From: Dietzia natronolimnaea
GTDB lineage: Bacteria > Actinomycetota > Actinomycetes > Mycobacteriales > Mycobacteriaceae
DNA length: 64,000 nt
Assembly (NCBI RefSeq): GCF_002289575.1
Contig: NZ_NTGA01000016.1
Location: 80,706-144,705 of the forward strand
Direction of reading: 5' to 3'
How positions within the stretch are numbered: position 1 is the first letter of the stretch; each line of letters starts with the position of its first letter. Under the pieces are notes generated by a model. The model worked only from the letters and a program-made list of their open reading frames with translations, had not been told where the DNA came from and searched no databases. The translations under genes and the position numbers were made by a program. Of this stretch, positions 8,203-15,694 are shown piece after piece.

Positions 8203-9569
8203 GTCGTGGCCTCCCCTGGGCTGTGGGGGGCCTGGCCGGTGCCGGGTCGCCGAAGCTTGTCGAGCGTGGCCCTGTCCGCGCCGGCCAGACCCTCGACCTC
8301 GGCGTCGGTGGCCGCGCCGCAGTCCAGCGCGCGGACGCAGAAGTCGGCCAGCGCGCGGGCGGTGGCCGGCTCGTCGAGGTATCCAGGCGACTCAGCGCCT
8401 GAGGCAGCTGATCTGTCGGCTGTGCCGAGGTACGCCGAGAGGCGGGCGCCGGCGGCGGGCAGCGAGCGACGGTAGAAGGCGTAGGTGGCCACGTAACGGG
8501 AGACCAGCTGCGCGGGGTGAAGGTCCCAGCCCTGGTAGAAGCCGCGACGCAGGGACCGATCGACCAGCCGCGCGTGCAGCTGCCAGGCAGTGAGGACCGC
8601 GTCCGCCTCCCCCACCGGCAGTCTGTTGGTGGAGCCGTCCGACAGCGCCACCCCGGTGCCGGCGGCGGCGACCTGCATGACGGCCTTGGCGTGGTCGGCG
8701 ACGGGGTGGTCCATCGCCTGGTACTCGGCGGCGATCCCACAGGCCGCCGAGTAGTCGTAGGTGCCGTAGTGCAGCCCGATGCAGCGTCGGTCGGCCGCGT
8801 GCACCAGCCGCGCCACCAGCGCGGACCCGTCGGGCCCACAGATCGACTGCGGGGTCTCGATCTGGATCTCGAACCCGAGGGTCCGCTCGGCCAGCCCGCT
8901 CGCCTTCTCGAGCTCGCGGCACATCCGCACCATGGCCCGCACCTGGTCCACCGAGGTGACCTTGGGCAGGGTCGGCCGGAAACCGCTCGCCAGACCGCCG
9001 TGCCAACCGCCGCCCGCCGCGAGTCCGCTGACGAACCTGGTGAAGGTCCGGATCCCGCGCCGGCGGGTCTGCGGGTCGAGGGAGCCGAACCGCAGCCCCC
9101 AGAACGGAGGCAGGAGCGACGGTGCCGCCAGCAGATCCGCGACCACCCGATCGATGTGCGCGTCCTCGTCGCGGTCTCGGGCAGCGGCGGGCACGCCCCG
9201 CTGGGTGAAGCCGTCCTCGAAGTCGATGCGGAGGTCCTCGACGGGTTCCCGCTCGAGTTTGCCCCTCACGAGTGCGTGGAGGGATGCGGCCTCAACCTCG
9301 GGGTCGGGTCCCCCAGGCACCAGTTCCCCGAACACTCTCACCAGCGTGGGCGCGTCCGGCAGGTGGGTGTCGAAAACCTCGAGCGCGGCCGCGCCGACCT
9401 CGGCCACCACGCCGGCGTGGACGCGTTCGGCGGGCAGGTACAGGGTGTGGACCGGTTGGCGGGTGGCGGCAGGGCCCGGAAACCGCCTTGCGAGGTCCGC
9501 GTCGGCGCCGGCGAGGTCCGAATCCAGAGCGTCGGCCAGCCCGTCAAGCCCTCTGAGACCTCCTGTCAC
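8199..9569 (-). CDS. DUF6986 aldolase-like protein (HpcH/HpaI, citrate-lyase-type barrel)
   Basis: The protein has 456 aa. Recognisable parts are DLRIDFEDGFTQRG (acidic metal-site region), LPKVTSVDQVRAMV, GFEIQIETPQSICGPDG (the IETP of the citrate lyase/aldolase superfamily) and GLHYGTYDYSAACGI. The family is known mainly as a domain of unknown function. Members of the superfamily make or break C-C bonds to glyoxylate, pyruvate or CoA thioesters. The GTG at 9569 overlaps the upstream stop (GTGA) and its own stop overlaps allantoinase (ATGA). The frame stays open upstream of 9569, but that part is a shadow of the oxygenase gene. Because ureidoglycolate yields glyoxylate, a glyoxylate-consuming role is a reasonable inference. 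Confidence 0.85.
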   Translation of the reverse strand: MTGGLRGLDGLADALDSDLAGADADLARRFPGPAATRQPVHTLYLPAERVHAGVVAEVGAAALEVFDTHLPDAPTLVRVFGELVPGGPDPEVEAASLHALVRGKLEREPVEDLRIDFEDGFTQRGVPAAARDRDEDAHIDRVVADLLAAPSLLPPFWGLRFGSLDPQTRRRGIRTFTRFVSGLAAGGGWHGGLASGFRPTLPKVTSVDQVRAMVRMCRELEKASGLAERTLGFEIQIETPQSICGPDGSALVARLVHAADRRCIGLHYGTYDYSAACGIAAEYQAMDHPVADHAKAVMQVAAAGTGVALSDGSTNRLPVGEADAVLTAWQLHARLVDRSLRRGFYQGWDLHPAQLVSRYVATYAFYRRSLPAAGARLSAYLGTADRSAASGAESPGYLDEPATARALADFCVRALDCGAATDAEVEGLAGADRATLDKLRRPGTGQAPHSPGEATT

Positions 9570-10684
9570 CGGCGCTCCTGCTGGGCTGCCGCCAGGACTC
9601 GCGCGGCCTCGCGGACGGCGGCAGTGTTGGCCCGGCCCTGGCGGGAGCCGGCGAGTTTGGCGGCGATGTGGTCGCGCACGGTGATCGGCTCGTACGCGGA
9701 CTGGTCCGCGCCGACGAGGCCGGGCAGGGTGCCTACGACCGCGTCGACGTCGCCATCGTGAAAAAACGCCGCCGAGCGCCGCCGCACGATCCCACCGTCG
9801 ACGACCGGCGGCTTGACCCGGTGCAGGGTGGACATCCAGCGGTCGCCGGTCAGTCGCGCGGTGAGATCCCCCAGGTTCACCAGCAGTCCGCCCTCGACCG
9901 GCTGGACGTCGTGCCACACCCCGTCGGAGGACAGGACCTGGAGGCCCGCGACACGGTCGGCCCACAGGACGGTGACCAGTCCGAAGTCGGTGTGCTCGCC
10001 CATCCCGGTGAGTTCGCCGTCGAGGGTGATCGGGCCCGGGGGCAGGGCGTAGTTGTTCAGTCGCAGCACGTCGATCGAGTGCCCGGTGATGTCGGTGAAC
10101 ACCTCGGGGGGGACACCGAGTGCGTCGGCGAACGCCCGGGTGAGGGTTCGCGCGACCCGCGAGGCCTCGTCGAAGTAGGCGTCGATCCGGGCCCGGAAGT
10201 CCCCGCACTCCGGCCACACGTTGATCCCGTAGTCGGCCTCGTCCAGGGCCAGGTCGGGGAAGGAGCGCGCCTCGACGCCGACGTTGAAGGCCTCGAAGAA
10301 GTCGTTCATCCGGCTGGCGGACTCGACTCCCAGGCTCAGGCTGAGCGTCTCGCTCTTCGGTGGGCTGTAGCCGCGGTTGGCGTCGGCCACGCGATAGCTG
10401 TTCTTGGTCTCGGGGGGCAGTGCGAAGAACTCGTCGATAGCCCCCGCCAATCCGTCGATCACCGCGTCGTCGATGCCGTGCCCGACGATCTGCATGAATC
10501 CCACCTGCGAGCACGCGGCGTCGATCTCGCGGGCGACGCGCTCACGGGCTGCGGGCGTGTCGTCGGCGGGCGTGTCGTCGGCGCCGCCGGAGCCGGTGGT
10601 GTACGGGCTCAGGTCGATCACCGGGACGCTGAACCCGGTCTGTGGGGTGCTCACTGCTGGGGTGGTCGCTGGTGATGTGGTCAT
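9566..10684 (-). CDS. Isopenicillin N synthase-like 2OG-Fe(II) oxygenase
   Basis: The protein has 372 aa. The N-terminal DIOX_N part contains FSVPVIDLSPY and CSQVGFMQIVGHGID. The iron triad is visible as GEHTDFGLVTVL (His, Asp) and STLHRVKPP (distal His), with the RRSAAFFHDGD region following. Such enzymes hydroxylate or desaturate small molecules with 2-oxoglutarate and O2. The ATG at 10684 follows GGGAG by about 6 bases, and this is the first gene of the coupled run ending in allantoicase. A substrate in the purine route (for example an oxidation step before allantoin) is an inference only. Confidence 0.88.
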   Translation of the reverse strand: MTTSPATTPAVSTPQTGFSVPVIDLSPYTTGSGGADDTPADDTPAARERVAREIDAACSQVGFMQIVGHGIDDAVIDGLAGAIDEFFALPPETKNSYRVADANRGYSPPKSETLSLSLGVESASRMNDFFEAFNVGVEARSFPDLALDEADYGINVWPECGDFRARIDAYFDEASRVARTLTRAFADALGVPPEVFTDITGHSIDVLRLNNYALPPGPITLDGELTGMGEHTDFGLVTVLWADRVAGLQVLSSDGVWHDVQPVEGGLLVNLGDLTARLTGDRWMSTLHRVKPPVVDGGIVRRRSAAFFHDGDVDAVVGTLPGLVGADQSAYEPITVRDHIAAKLAGSRQGRANTAAVREAARVLAAAQQERR

Positions 10685-10826
10685 GTCCGCTCCCGGATCT
10701 GGGGTGCCGGCCGAGGTGACGGGGGCCGGGGTACCGGGGCGCGGCCTGCCGGTGAGAGGTGGCCGAGCCGATGACCAGTTGTATCCGCGCGCTATTACCG
10801 GCCGGATACCCAGTGTGTCACGGGTG
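10685..10826 (-). promoter_or_regulatory. Putative promoter/operator of the allantoin operon
   Basis: This 142-base gap precedes the oxygenase gene. GTATCCG (10781-10787) and CGGATAC (10803-10809) are a perfect 7-bp inverted repeat with a 15-base spacer. ATTAC-N6-GATAC (10794-10809) is two bases off a GlnR box. Whether either is used is unknown. Confidence 0.4.
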
Positions 10827-11393
10827 TTACGGGGCGGGCAGAAGGTCCCCGGGCACGTCCACGTCGCGCGGCGACCCGGTGTCCCCGCACGGCACCTCGA
10901 CCACGGAGTCGGCGTGCGCGCGCAGGTACCGACGCGCGCCGACGTCACCGACCGCCGACGCGATCACCCCCGGGTGGTGTCGTCCGCCGAGCAGCACCGG
11001 GTGACCCCACCGGCCGTCATAGGTCGCCACCGCCAGGTCCGCGCTGTGGCCGTCGCCGGATCCCGCCCCGCGGACCCGCCGCACCGCGTCCACGCCGAGC
11101 CACGGCATGTCCACCGGCACCACCACCACGTCACGCCCCGCCACCGCCACCAGGCCGGCCCGCAAAGACGACCCCATCCCCGAGTCCCATTCCTCGTTGT
11201 GCACCACCCGCGCGCCGGCCACGTCGACCGGGGCTGCTCCGGTGACGACGACGACGAGGTCGCATCCGCCCCCGCGCAGCAGCCCTACGGCGCGGTCGAC
11301 CAGGCGCACTCCCCGGTACTCGACCAGCGCCTTGGGCCCGCCGAAGCGACGACCCGCTCCGGCCGCCAGCACGAGCCCCACCCTCGCGGTCAC
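10827..11393 (-). CDS. MobA/MocA-like nucleotidyltransferase (molybdenum cofactor cytidylyltransferase type)
   Basis: The protein has 188 aa. The nucleotide-binding signature LAAGAGRRFGGPKAL sits at residues 8-22, and VVVPVDMPWLGVDAV supplies the metal-binding Asp region. MocA proteins attach CMP to molybdopterin for enzymes of the xanthine dehydrogenase family, and are short and single-domain like this one. The start overlaps the xdhC stop by 4 bp, which supports a molybdenum-hydroxylase maturation role. No xanthine dehydrogenase structural gene is in the window, so those genes must lie elsewhere. Confidence 0.85.
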   Translation of the reverse strand: MTARVGLVLAAGAGRRFGGPKALVEYRGVRLVDRAVGLLRGGGCDLVVVVTGAAPVDVAGARVVHNEEWDSGMGSSLRAGLVAVAGRDVVVVPVDMPWLGVDAVRRVRGAGSGDGHSADLAVATYDGRWGHPVLLGGRHHPGVIASAVGDVGARRYLRAHADSVVEVPCGDTGSPRDVDVPGDLLPAP

Positions 11394-12472
11394 CGGTGGA
11401 TGGCCACGTCGAGGCCGGTGAGCGGGGCACCCGTCCCGCCCCGATGGTGGGCGACGAGCTCCGCGGCGATCGATACGGCCGTCTCGGCGGCGGTGCGGGC
11501 GCCGAGGTCAAGGCCGATGGGTGAGCGGAGTCGCCCCAACTCGCTCTCGGCGACGCCCGCCTCGCGGAGCAGCGCCAGGCGCTCGAAGTGGGTGCGCCGG
11601 CTGCCCATGGCGCCGATGTACCCGGCGTCGGTGCGCAGGGCTTCGGCGAGCAGTGGGATGTCGAAGCGGGGGTCGTGCGTGAGAACGCAGATCGCGGTGC
11701 CCGGGCCCACGCGGGTCCGCCGCAGGAACTCGTGGGGCCAGCACCGCACCACCTCGGCGGCGTTCGGGAACCGCTCCGGGCGGGAGAAGACGGGCCGGGC
11801 GTCACACACCGTGACTCGGTAACCGAGCAGGTGCCCGATGGTGGCCAGGGCCTCGGCGAACGCGGTGGCGCCGAACACCAAGAGCTGAGGCGGAGCGAGG
11901 GACTGCACGAACACGCGCCCGGCTGCGCTCTCCACCAGCGCGGTCCCCGGCCCGCCGAGCATCTCGGCGGCACGGTCGCGGGCCGGGGACAGGTCGTCGG
12001 TGTGCTGCGCGTCCTCGTCGTCATCCTCCGTCGGCGGTGTCCCCACCACAACCGTCCATTCACCGGAGCGGGGTCCGTCCAGGACGGTGGTGATCGCCAC
12101 CGGCCGTCCCTCGCCCAGGGCGGCGGTGACGCGGTCGACCGCATGCCTGCCGTGGGCGGGGACGTACTCCACGTACACCTCCAGGCTTCCGCCGCAGGTC
12201 GGGCCCACCGCCAGGAGTTCGTCGCCGTCGGGGCCGAACACCGCGGAGGCCGGCCGCCCGTCGGCCACGACCTCCTGGCAGAGCGTGAACACCGCCCCGT
12301 CCACACACCCGCCGGAGACCCCACCGACCAGCTCTCCGGTCGCGGCCACGGCCATCGCTGTGCCGGTGGCCAGCGGGGCGGAGCCGCCGGTGCCCACGAC
12401 GCGGGCGAGCGCGCACGGGATCCCCTCGGCGCGCCACCGGCTCACGGTCTCGGCGACGGTGTCCATGCGCAC
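11390..12472 (-). CDS. xdhC: XdhC/CoxI-family maturation factor
   Basis: The protein has 360 aa. XdhC-type chaperones help insert sulfurated molybdenum cofactor into xanthine dehydrogenase. The N-terminal XdhC/CoxI domain has GTGGSAPLATGTAM and GELVGGVSGGCVDGAV. An acidic linker (TEDDDEDAQHTDD) follows, and then a Rossmann-like C-terminal domain (LLVFGATAFAEALATIG, GYIGAMGSRRTHFERL). The frame begins with GTG at 12472 or ATG at 12466; neither has a good ribosome binding site, so the start is uncertain by two codons. With the following cytidylyltransferase it forms a two-gene unit feeding the purine route. Confidence 0.9.
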   Translation of the reverse strand: MRMDTVAETVSRWRAEGIPCALARVVGTGGSAPLATGTAMAVAATGELVGGVSGGCVDGAVFTLCQEVVADGRPASAVFGPDGDELLAVGPTCGGSLEVYVEYVPAHGRHAVDRVTAALGEGRPVAITTVLDGPRSGEWTVVVGTPPTEDDDEDAQHTDDLSPARDRAAEMLGGPGTALVESAAGRVFVQSLAPPQLLVFGATAFAEALATIGHLLGYRVTVCDARPVFSRPERFPNAAEVVRCWPHEFLRRTRVGPGTAICVLTHDPRFDIPLLAEALRTDAGYIGAMGSRRTHFERLALLREAGVAESELGRLRSPIGLDLGARTAAETAVSIAAELVAHHRGGTGAPLTGLDVAIHR

Positions 12473-12649
12473 ATCGTGACGCGGCGAGATTGCGCGGGTG
12501 TTTCGCCGGATCGCGCCGCGAGTTACGCGTGGACGAGTCCTCCGCGTCGCGCGTCCTCATTGACTCGCGCGTCCTCTTTGCCCGCTCCCATCCGGCTTCC
12601 GCGTTCCCTATGGACCAATCCGCCCGCGCAAGTCGACAACGCAGCGCAC

Positions 12650-12937
12650 TCAGTGGTGGCGGGCACCCATGAGGTGGAGGATGCGGTGGACGGTGTCGTC
12701 GGCGAGCGAGTACCGGACCACCCTGCCGTCCTCGGGGTCGCGGACCGCGGTCACCCAGCCCCGATCCCGCAGGATGCGCAGGGCCTGGGACGCGGCGTTG
12801 CGGGTGATCCCGGTCGCGGCGGCCAAGTCCGAGACGGTCGCGACCCCGGGGCCCGCCTGGTGCATGTGCGCGAGCAGGCCCAGCCGGGTGGGGTCGCCGA
12901 GCAACTCGAAGCGCTCGGCCCAGTCTCCCAGCTCCAT
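12650..12937 (-). CDS. ArsR-type winged-helix regulator
   Basis: The protein has 95 aa. The winged-helix core runs ERFELLGDPTRLGLLAHM, then TVSDLAAATGITRNAASQAL and DGRVVRYSLADDTVHRIL. The ATG at 12937 was chosen because GGAGGGGGAG lies just upstream; an ATG 12 codons earlier has a poor site. It is divergent from a peptide/nickel-type ABC importer and very likely controls it. The C-terminal ...LMGARHH offers His residues as possible metal ligands, which would fit nickel or another divalent metal, but the effector is not established. Confidence 0.85.
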   Translation of the reverse strand: MELGDWAERFELLGDPTRLGLLAHMHQAGPGVATVSDLAAATGITRNAASQALRILRDRGWVTAVRDPEDGRVVRYSLADDTVHRILHLMGARHH

Positions 12938-13064
12938 CGCTCCCCCTCCGTCACCCGCGCTCGTCACCTGCATTATCCGTTAACAACGCTGACACATCCA
13001 CTGGCTACGCTCTGCCCACTATGTGTCCAACCGGACACCTACCCTTGTCTGGCAGGAGCTGTGC
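12938..13064. promoter_or_regulatory. Divergent promoter with two inverted repeats
   Basis: CGTT-AAC-AACG (12978-12988) and GTGTCC-AACC-GGACAC (13023-13038) are perfect short inverted repeats between the ArsR gene and the transporter. Either could be the ArsR operator. Confidence 0.4.
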
Positions 13065-14702
13065 GTGAGATCGATCGTCACCCTGGTCGGCGCCGGCCTC
13101 GCCGTCACCCTGGTCCTGGCCGGCTGCTCGGTGCCCACCTCCTCCCCCGCCGGGGGCCAGGGAGAGGGGGGCCAGGGCGAGGTGGACCAGATCGTCCTGG
13201 CGGACGGCGGGGACCCCGGTGAGTTCAATCCGGTGGCCGGATACGGGTCGACCGGCGTCTCCCCGCTGTACGAGGGGCTCCTGCGCCCGGCCGCGGAGGA
13301 CGACTCGACGTTGCCCCGGCTCGAACCCGCCCTGGCCGCGGAGGAGCCCGAGGTCAGCGACGACGGCCTCACCTGGACGGTCCGACTGCGCGACGAGGTG
13401 CGTTTCCACGATGGCTCGCAGCTGGACTCGGGCGACGTGGCCGCCACCTACCGAGCCGTGGTCGACCCGCGTTCGGCCTCCCCCATCGCCTCGGACTACT
13501 CCACGATCGAGCGGGTCGAGACCCCGGACCCTCTGACCGTGCGCTTCCACCTCCACGCGCCCGACCCGGGGATGCCGGCCCGGCTGCTGCTGGGCATCGC
13601 CCCCTCCGAGGCGCTGACCCCGGGACCGGCCTCGGCATCGGTCCTCAACTCGGAGCCGGTCGGCACGGGCCCCTACCGGCTCGACCGCCTCACCGCCGCG
13701 GAGGCCGTGCTCGAGGCCTTTCCCGAGCACCGCGACGGCCCGCCCGAGGTGACCCGACTCGTCATCCGCTCGGTTCCGGACGCCGATGCGCGGGCGCAGA
13801 TGGTGAGGGCCGGGGAGGTCGACGGAGCCTCGCTGCCACCCCGGCTCGCCGAGGGGCTGGCCGATCGGGACGGCCTGGAACTGGTCTCGGTGGCGTCGGC
13901 GGACTGGCGCGCGGTGGCGCTACCCATGTCGCATCCGTTCGCCGGCGATCCCGCGGCCCGGCGGGCGCTCAACGTGGCCGTGGACCGCGACGGGCTGGTG
14001 GACCGCGTCCTGTCCGGGCACGGCAGGCCGGTGGCCTCCCCCATCAGCGACGCCTACCCGGAGTACGAGTCCTCACCGTTCACCGAGGCGCGGGACGCGG
14101 GCGAGCGCACCGCCGAGGCGACCGAGATCCTCCGGGAGGCGGGATGGCGGCCCGGCGACGACGACGTGCTCGTCCGCGACGGCGAGCGCGCCGAGTTCAC
14201 CCTGGCCTACCCGGCCACCGACCCGGTCCGTCGCGAGCTGGCCTCGGCGTTCGCCGACCAACTACGCGACCTCGGGGTGGCGGTGACCGTGTGGGGCGGC
14301 AGTTGGGACCAGATCGAGCAGCGGATCGGGGAGGTGGCGATCCTGCTCGGCGGCGGCGACAACCCCTACACCGTGGACACCCAGGCCTACCGGGCCCTGC
14401 ACTCACGGACCGCCGCGACCGGCCCGCTGGACAACCCCGGGGACTTCAGCGACCCGCGGGTGGACGCGGCCCTGGACGCGGCCCGCACCACCGCCGACCC
14501 CGTCGAACGCACGGAGTTCTACCGCGAGGCGCAGCGCGCCTACGCCCGCGCCCCCGGCCACGTATTCCTGGCCACTCTCGACCACACCTACGTTCTCCGG
14601 AACATCGGCCACACCCGGCCCGCACCGATCCTTGAACCGCACACGCACGGTGTGACGTGGGGTCCGTGGTGGTCGCTCGCCTCCTGGACCCGCGACCGGT
14701 GA
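13065..14702 (+). CDS. ABC transporter substrate-binding lipoprotein, peptide/nickel family
   Basis: The protein has 545 aa. A lipoprotein signal (VTLVLAGCS lipobox) leads into a family-5 extracellular binding domain: GEFNPVAGYGSTGVSPLYEGLL, LTWTVRLRDEVRFHDGS, VGTGPYRLDRL. It captures a ligand outside the membrane and passes it to the permeases encoded next. The GTG at 13065 was chosen because AGGAG lies 7 bases upstream and a good signal peptide follows. The last residues overlap the first permease start by 4 bp. The family binds oligopeptides, nickel chelates or similar compounds. The ArsR neighbour tips slightly towards a metal. Confidence 0.88.
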   Translation: MRSIVTLVGAGLAVTLVLAGCSVPTSSPAGGQGEGGQGEVDQIVLADGGDPGEFNPVAGYGSTGVSPLYEGLLRPAAEDDSTLPRLEPALAAEEPEVSDDGLTWTVRLRDEVRFHDGSQLDSGDVAATYRAVVDPRSASPIASDYSTIERVETPDPLTVRFHLHAPDPGMPARLLLGIAPSEALTPGPASASVLNSEPVGTGPYRLDRLTAAEAVLEAFPEHRDGPPEVTRLVIRSVPDADARAQMVRAGEVDGASLPPRLAEGLADRDGLELVSVASADWRAVALPMSHPFAGDPAARRALNVAVDRDGLVDRVLSGHGRPVASPISDAYPEYESSPFTEARDAGERTAEATEILREAGWRPGDDDVLVRDGERAEFTLAYPATDPVRRELASAFADQLRDLGVAVTVWGGSWDQIEQRIGEVAILLGGGDNPYTVDTQAYRALHSRTAATGPLDNPGDFSDPRVDAALDAARTTADPVERTEFYREAQRAYARAPGHVFLATLDHTYVLRNIGHTRPAPILEPHTHGVTWGPWWSLASWTRDR

Positions 14703-15694
14703 TCCGCCGACTCGGCGAACGCCGCTCCGACCTGGCACGCCTCACGGCCCGTCGCGCCGTCGCGGCGCCACTGGTCCTGGTGGCCGTCACGGTCGGTGCG
14801 TTCGTCCTGGCCGCGGTCTCCCCCCTGGAGCCGCTGGCCGCCCACTTCGGTGCCGGATACGAGCGCACCACCGTGGCCGAGCGAGCCGCCGCGGCCGCCG
14901 CGCTGGGGACCGATCTGACGTGGTGGCAGGCGTGGTGGACGTGGGTGGGCGGACTGGCCGCCGGCGACGCCGGGTTCTCTCACTCCTACCGGCAACCGGT
15001 GCTCGAGGTGGTGACGCAGCGGTTGCCCTGGACGGTCCTGCTCTCCGCCACCGCACTCGCCCTGGCGCTCGCGGTCACCCTCGCGGCCGGTGTCGCCGCC
15101 GCCCGCCGACCACACGGCGCCGTCGACCGGGCCCTGGCCGCGATGGCCGTGCTGCTCAGCGCCGTGCCCCCGTTCGTCCTGGCCATGGGGTCGGTCGCGG
15201 TGTTCGCGGTGACGCTGGGGTGGCTGCCGGTCACCGGGGCGGCCCCGCCCGGACAGGACCCCACGCTCGCGACCCTCGCACGCCATCTCGTCCTGCCCGC
15301 GGTGGCGCTGGCCGCGGGTCAGGTCCCGTGGATGCTGCTGGCCCTGCGCCGCTCGGTCCTCGACGCGGAGGCCTCCGCACCCGTGGCCGAGGCCCGCGCC
15401 CGGGGGCTGAGCGAGCGCACGGTGCTCACCGGGCACATCGCGGCCGTGTCGTGGACGCCGCTCATCGCGCTGATCGGGGCGCGGCTGCCCGAACTCATCG
15501 CGGGTTCCCTGGTGGTGGAGACCGTCTTCGCCTGGCCCGGCCTGGCCGCCGCCACCGTGGACGCCGCCCTGGAAGCCGACTTCGCGCTGCTGGCCGCGGT
15601 GACCCTGGGCGCCTCGGCCACCGTCCTGGTGGGGACCTGGCTCGCCGACTGCCTGCTGCTGCTGGCCGACCCCAGGGTGCGGATCGATGCGTGA
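14699..15694 (+). CDS. ABC transporter permease (DppB/NikB type)
   Basis: The protein has 331 aa with about six membrane segments. The cytoplasmic coupling loop is seen as VAEARARGLSERTVLTGHI, and the C-terminal LIAGSLVVETVFAWPGL is typical of DppB/NikB. The GTG at 14699 overlaps the binding-protein stop (GTGA). An upstream in-frame GTG would overlap further and is less likely. Its stop overlaps the next start by 8 bases, so the whole importer is one coupled operon. Confidence 0.88.
   Translation: MIRRLGERRSDLARLTARRAVAAPLVLVAVTVGAFVLAAVSPLEPLAAHFGAGYERTTVAERAAAAAALGTDLTWWQAWWTWVGGLAAGDAGFSHSYRQPVLEVVTQRLPWTVLLSATALALALAVTLAAGVAAARRPHGAVDRALAAMAVLLSAVPPFVLAMGSVAVFAVTLGWLPVTGAAPPGQDPTLATLARHLVLPAVALAAGQVPWMLLALRRSVLDAEASAPVAEARARGLSERTVLTGHIAAVSWTPLIALIGARLPELIAGSLVVETVFAWPGLAAATVDAALEADFALLAAVTLGASATVLVGTWLADCLLLLADPRVRIDA

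Noticed and set aside
9570..10514. Upstream extension of the DUF6986 frame
   Set aside because: This part overlaps the whole oxygenase gene and is Arg-rich noise; the GTGA overlap at 9566-9569 marks the real start.
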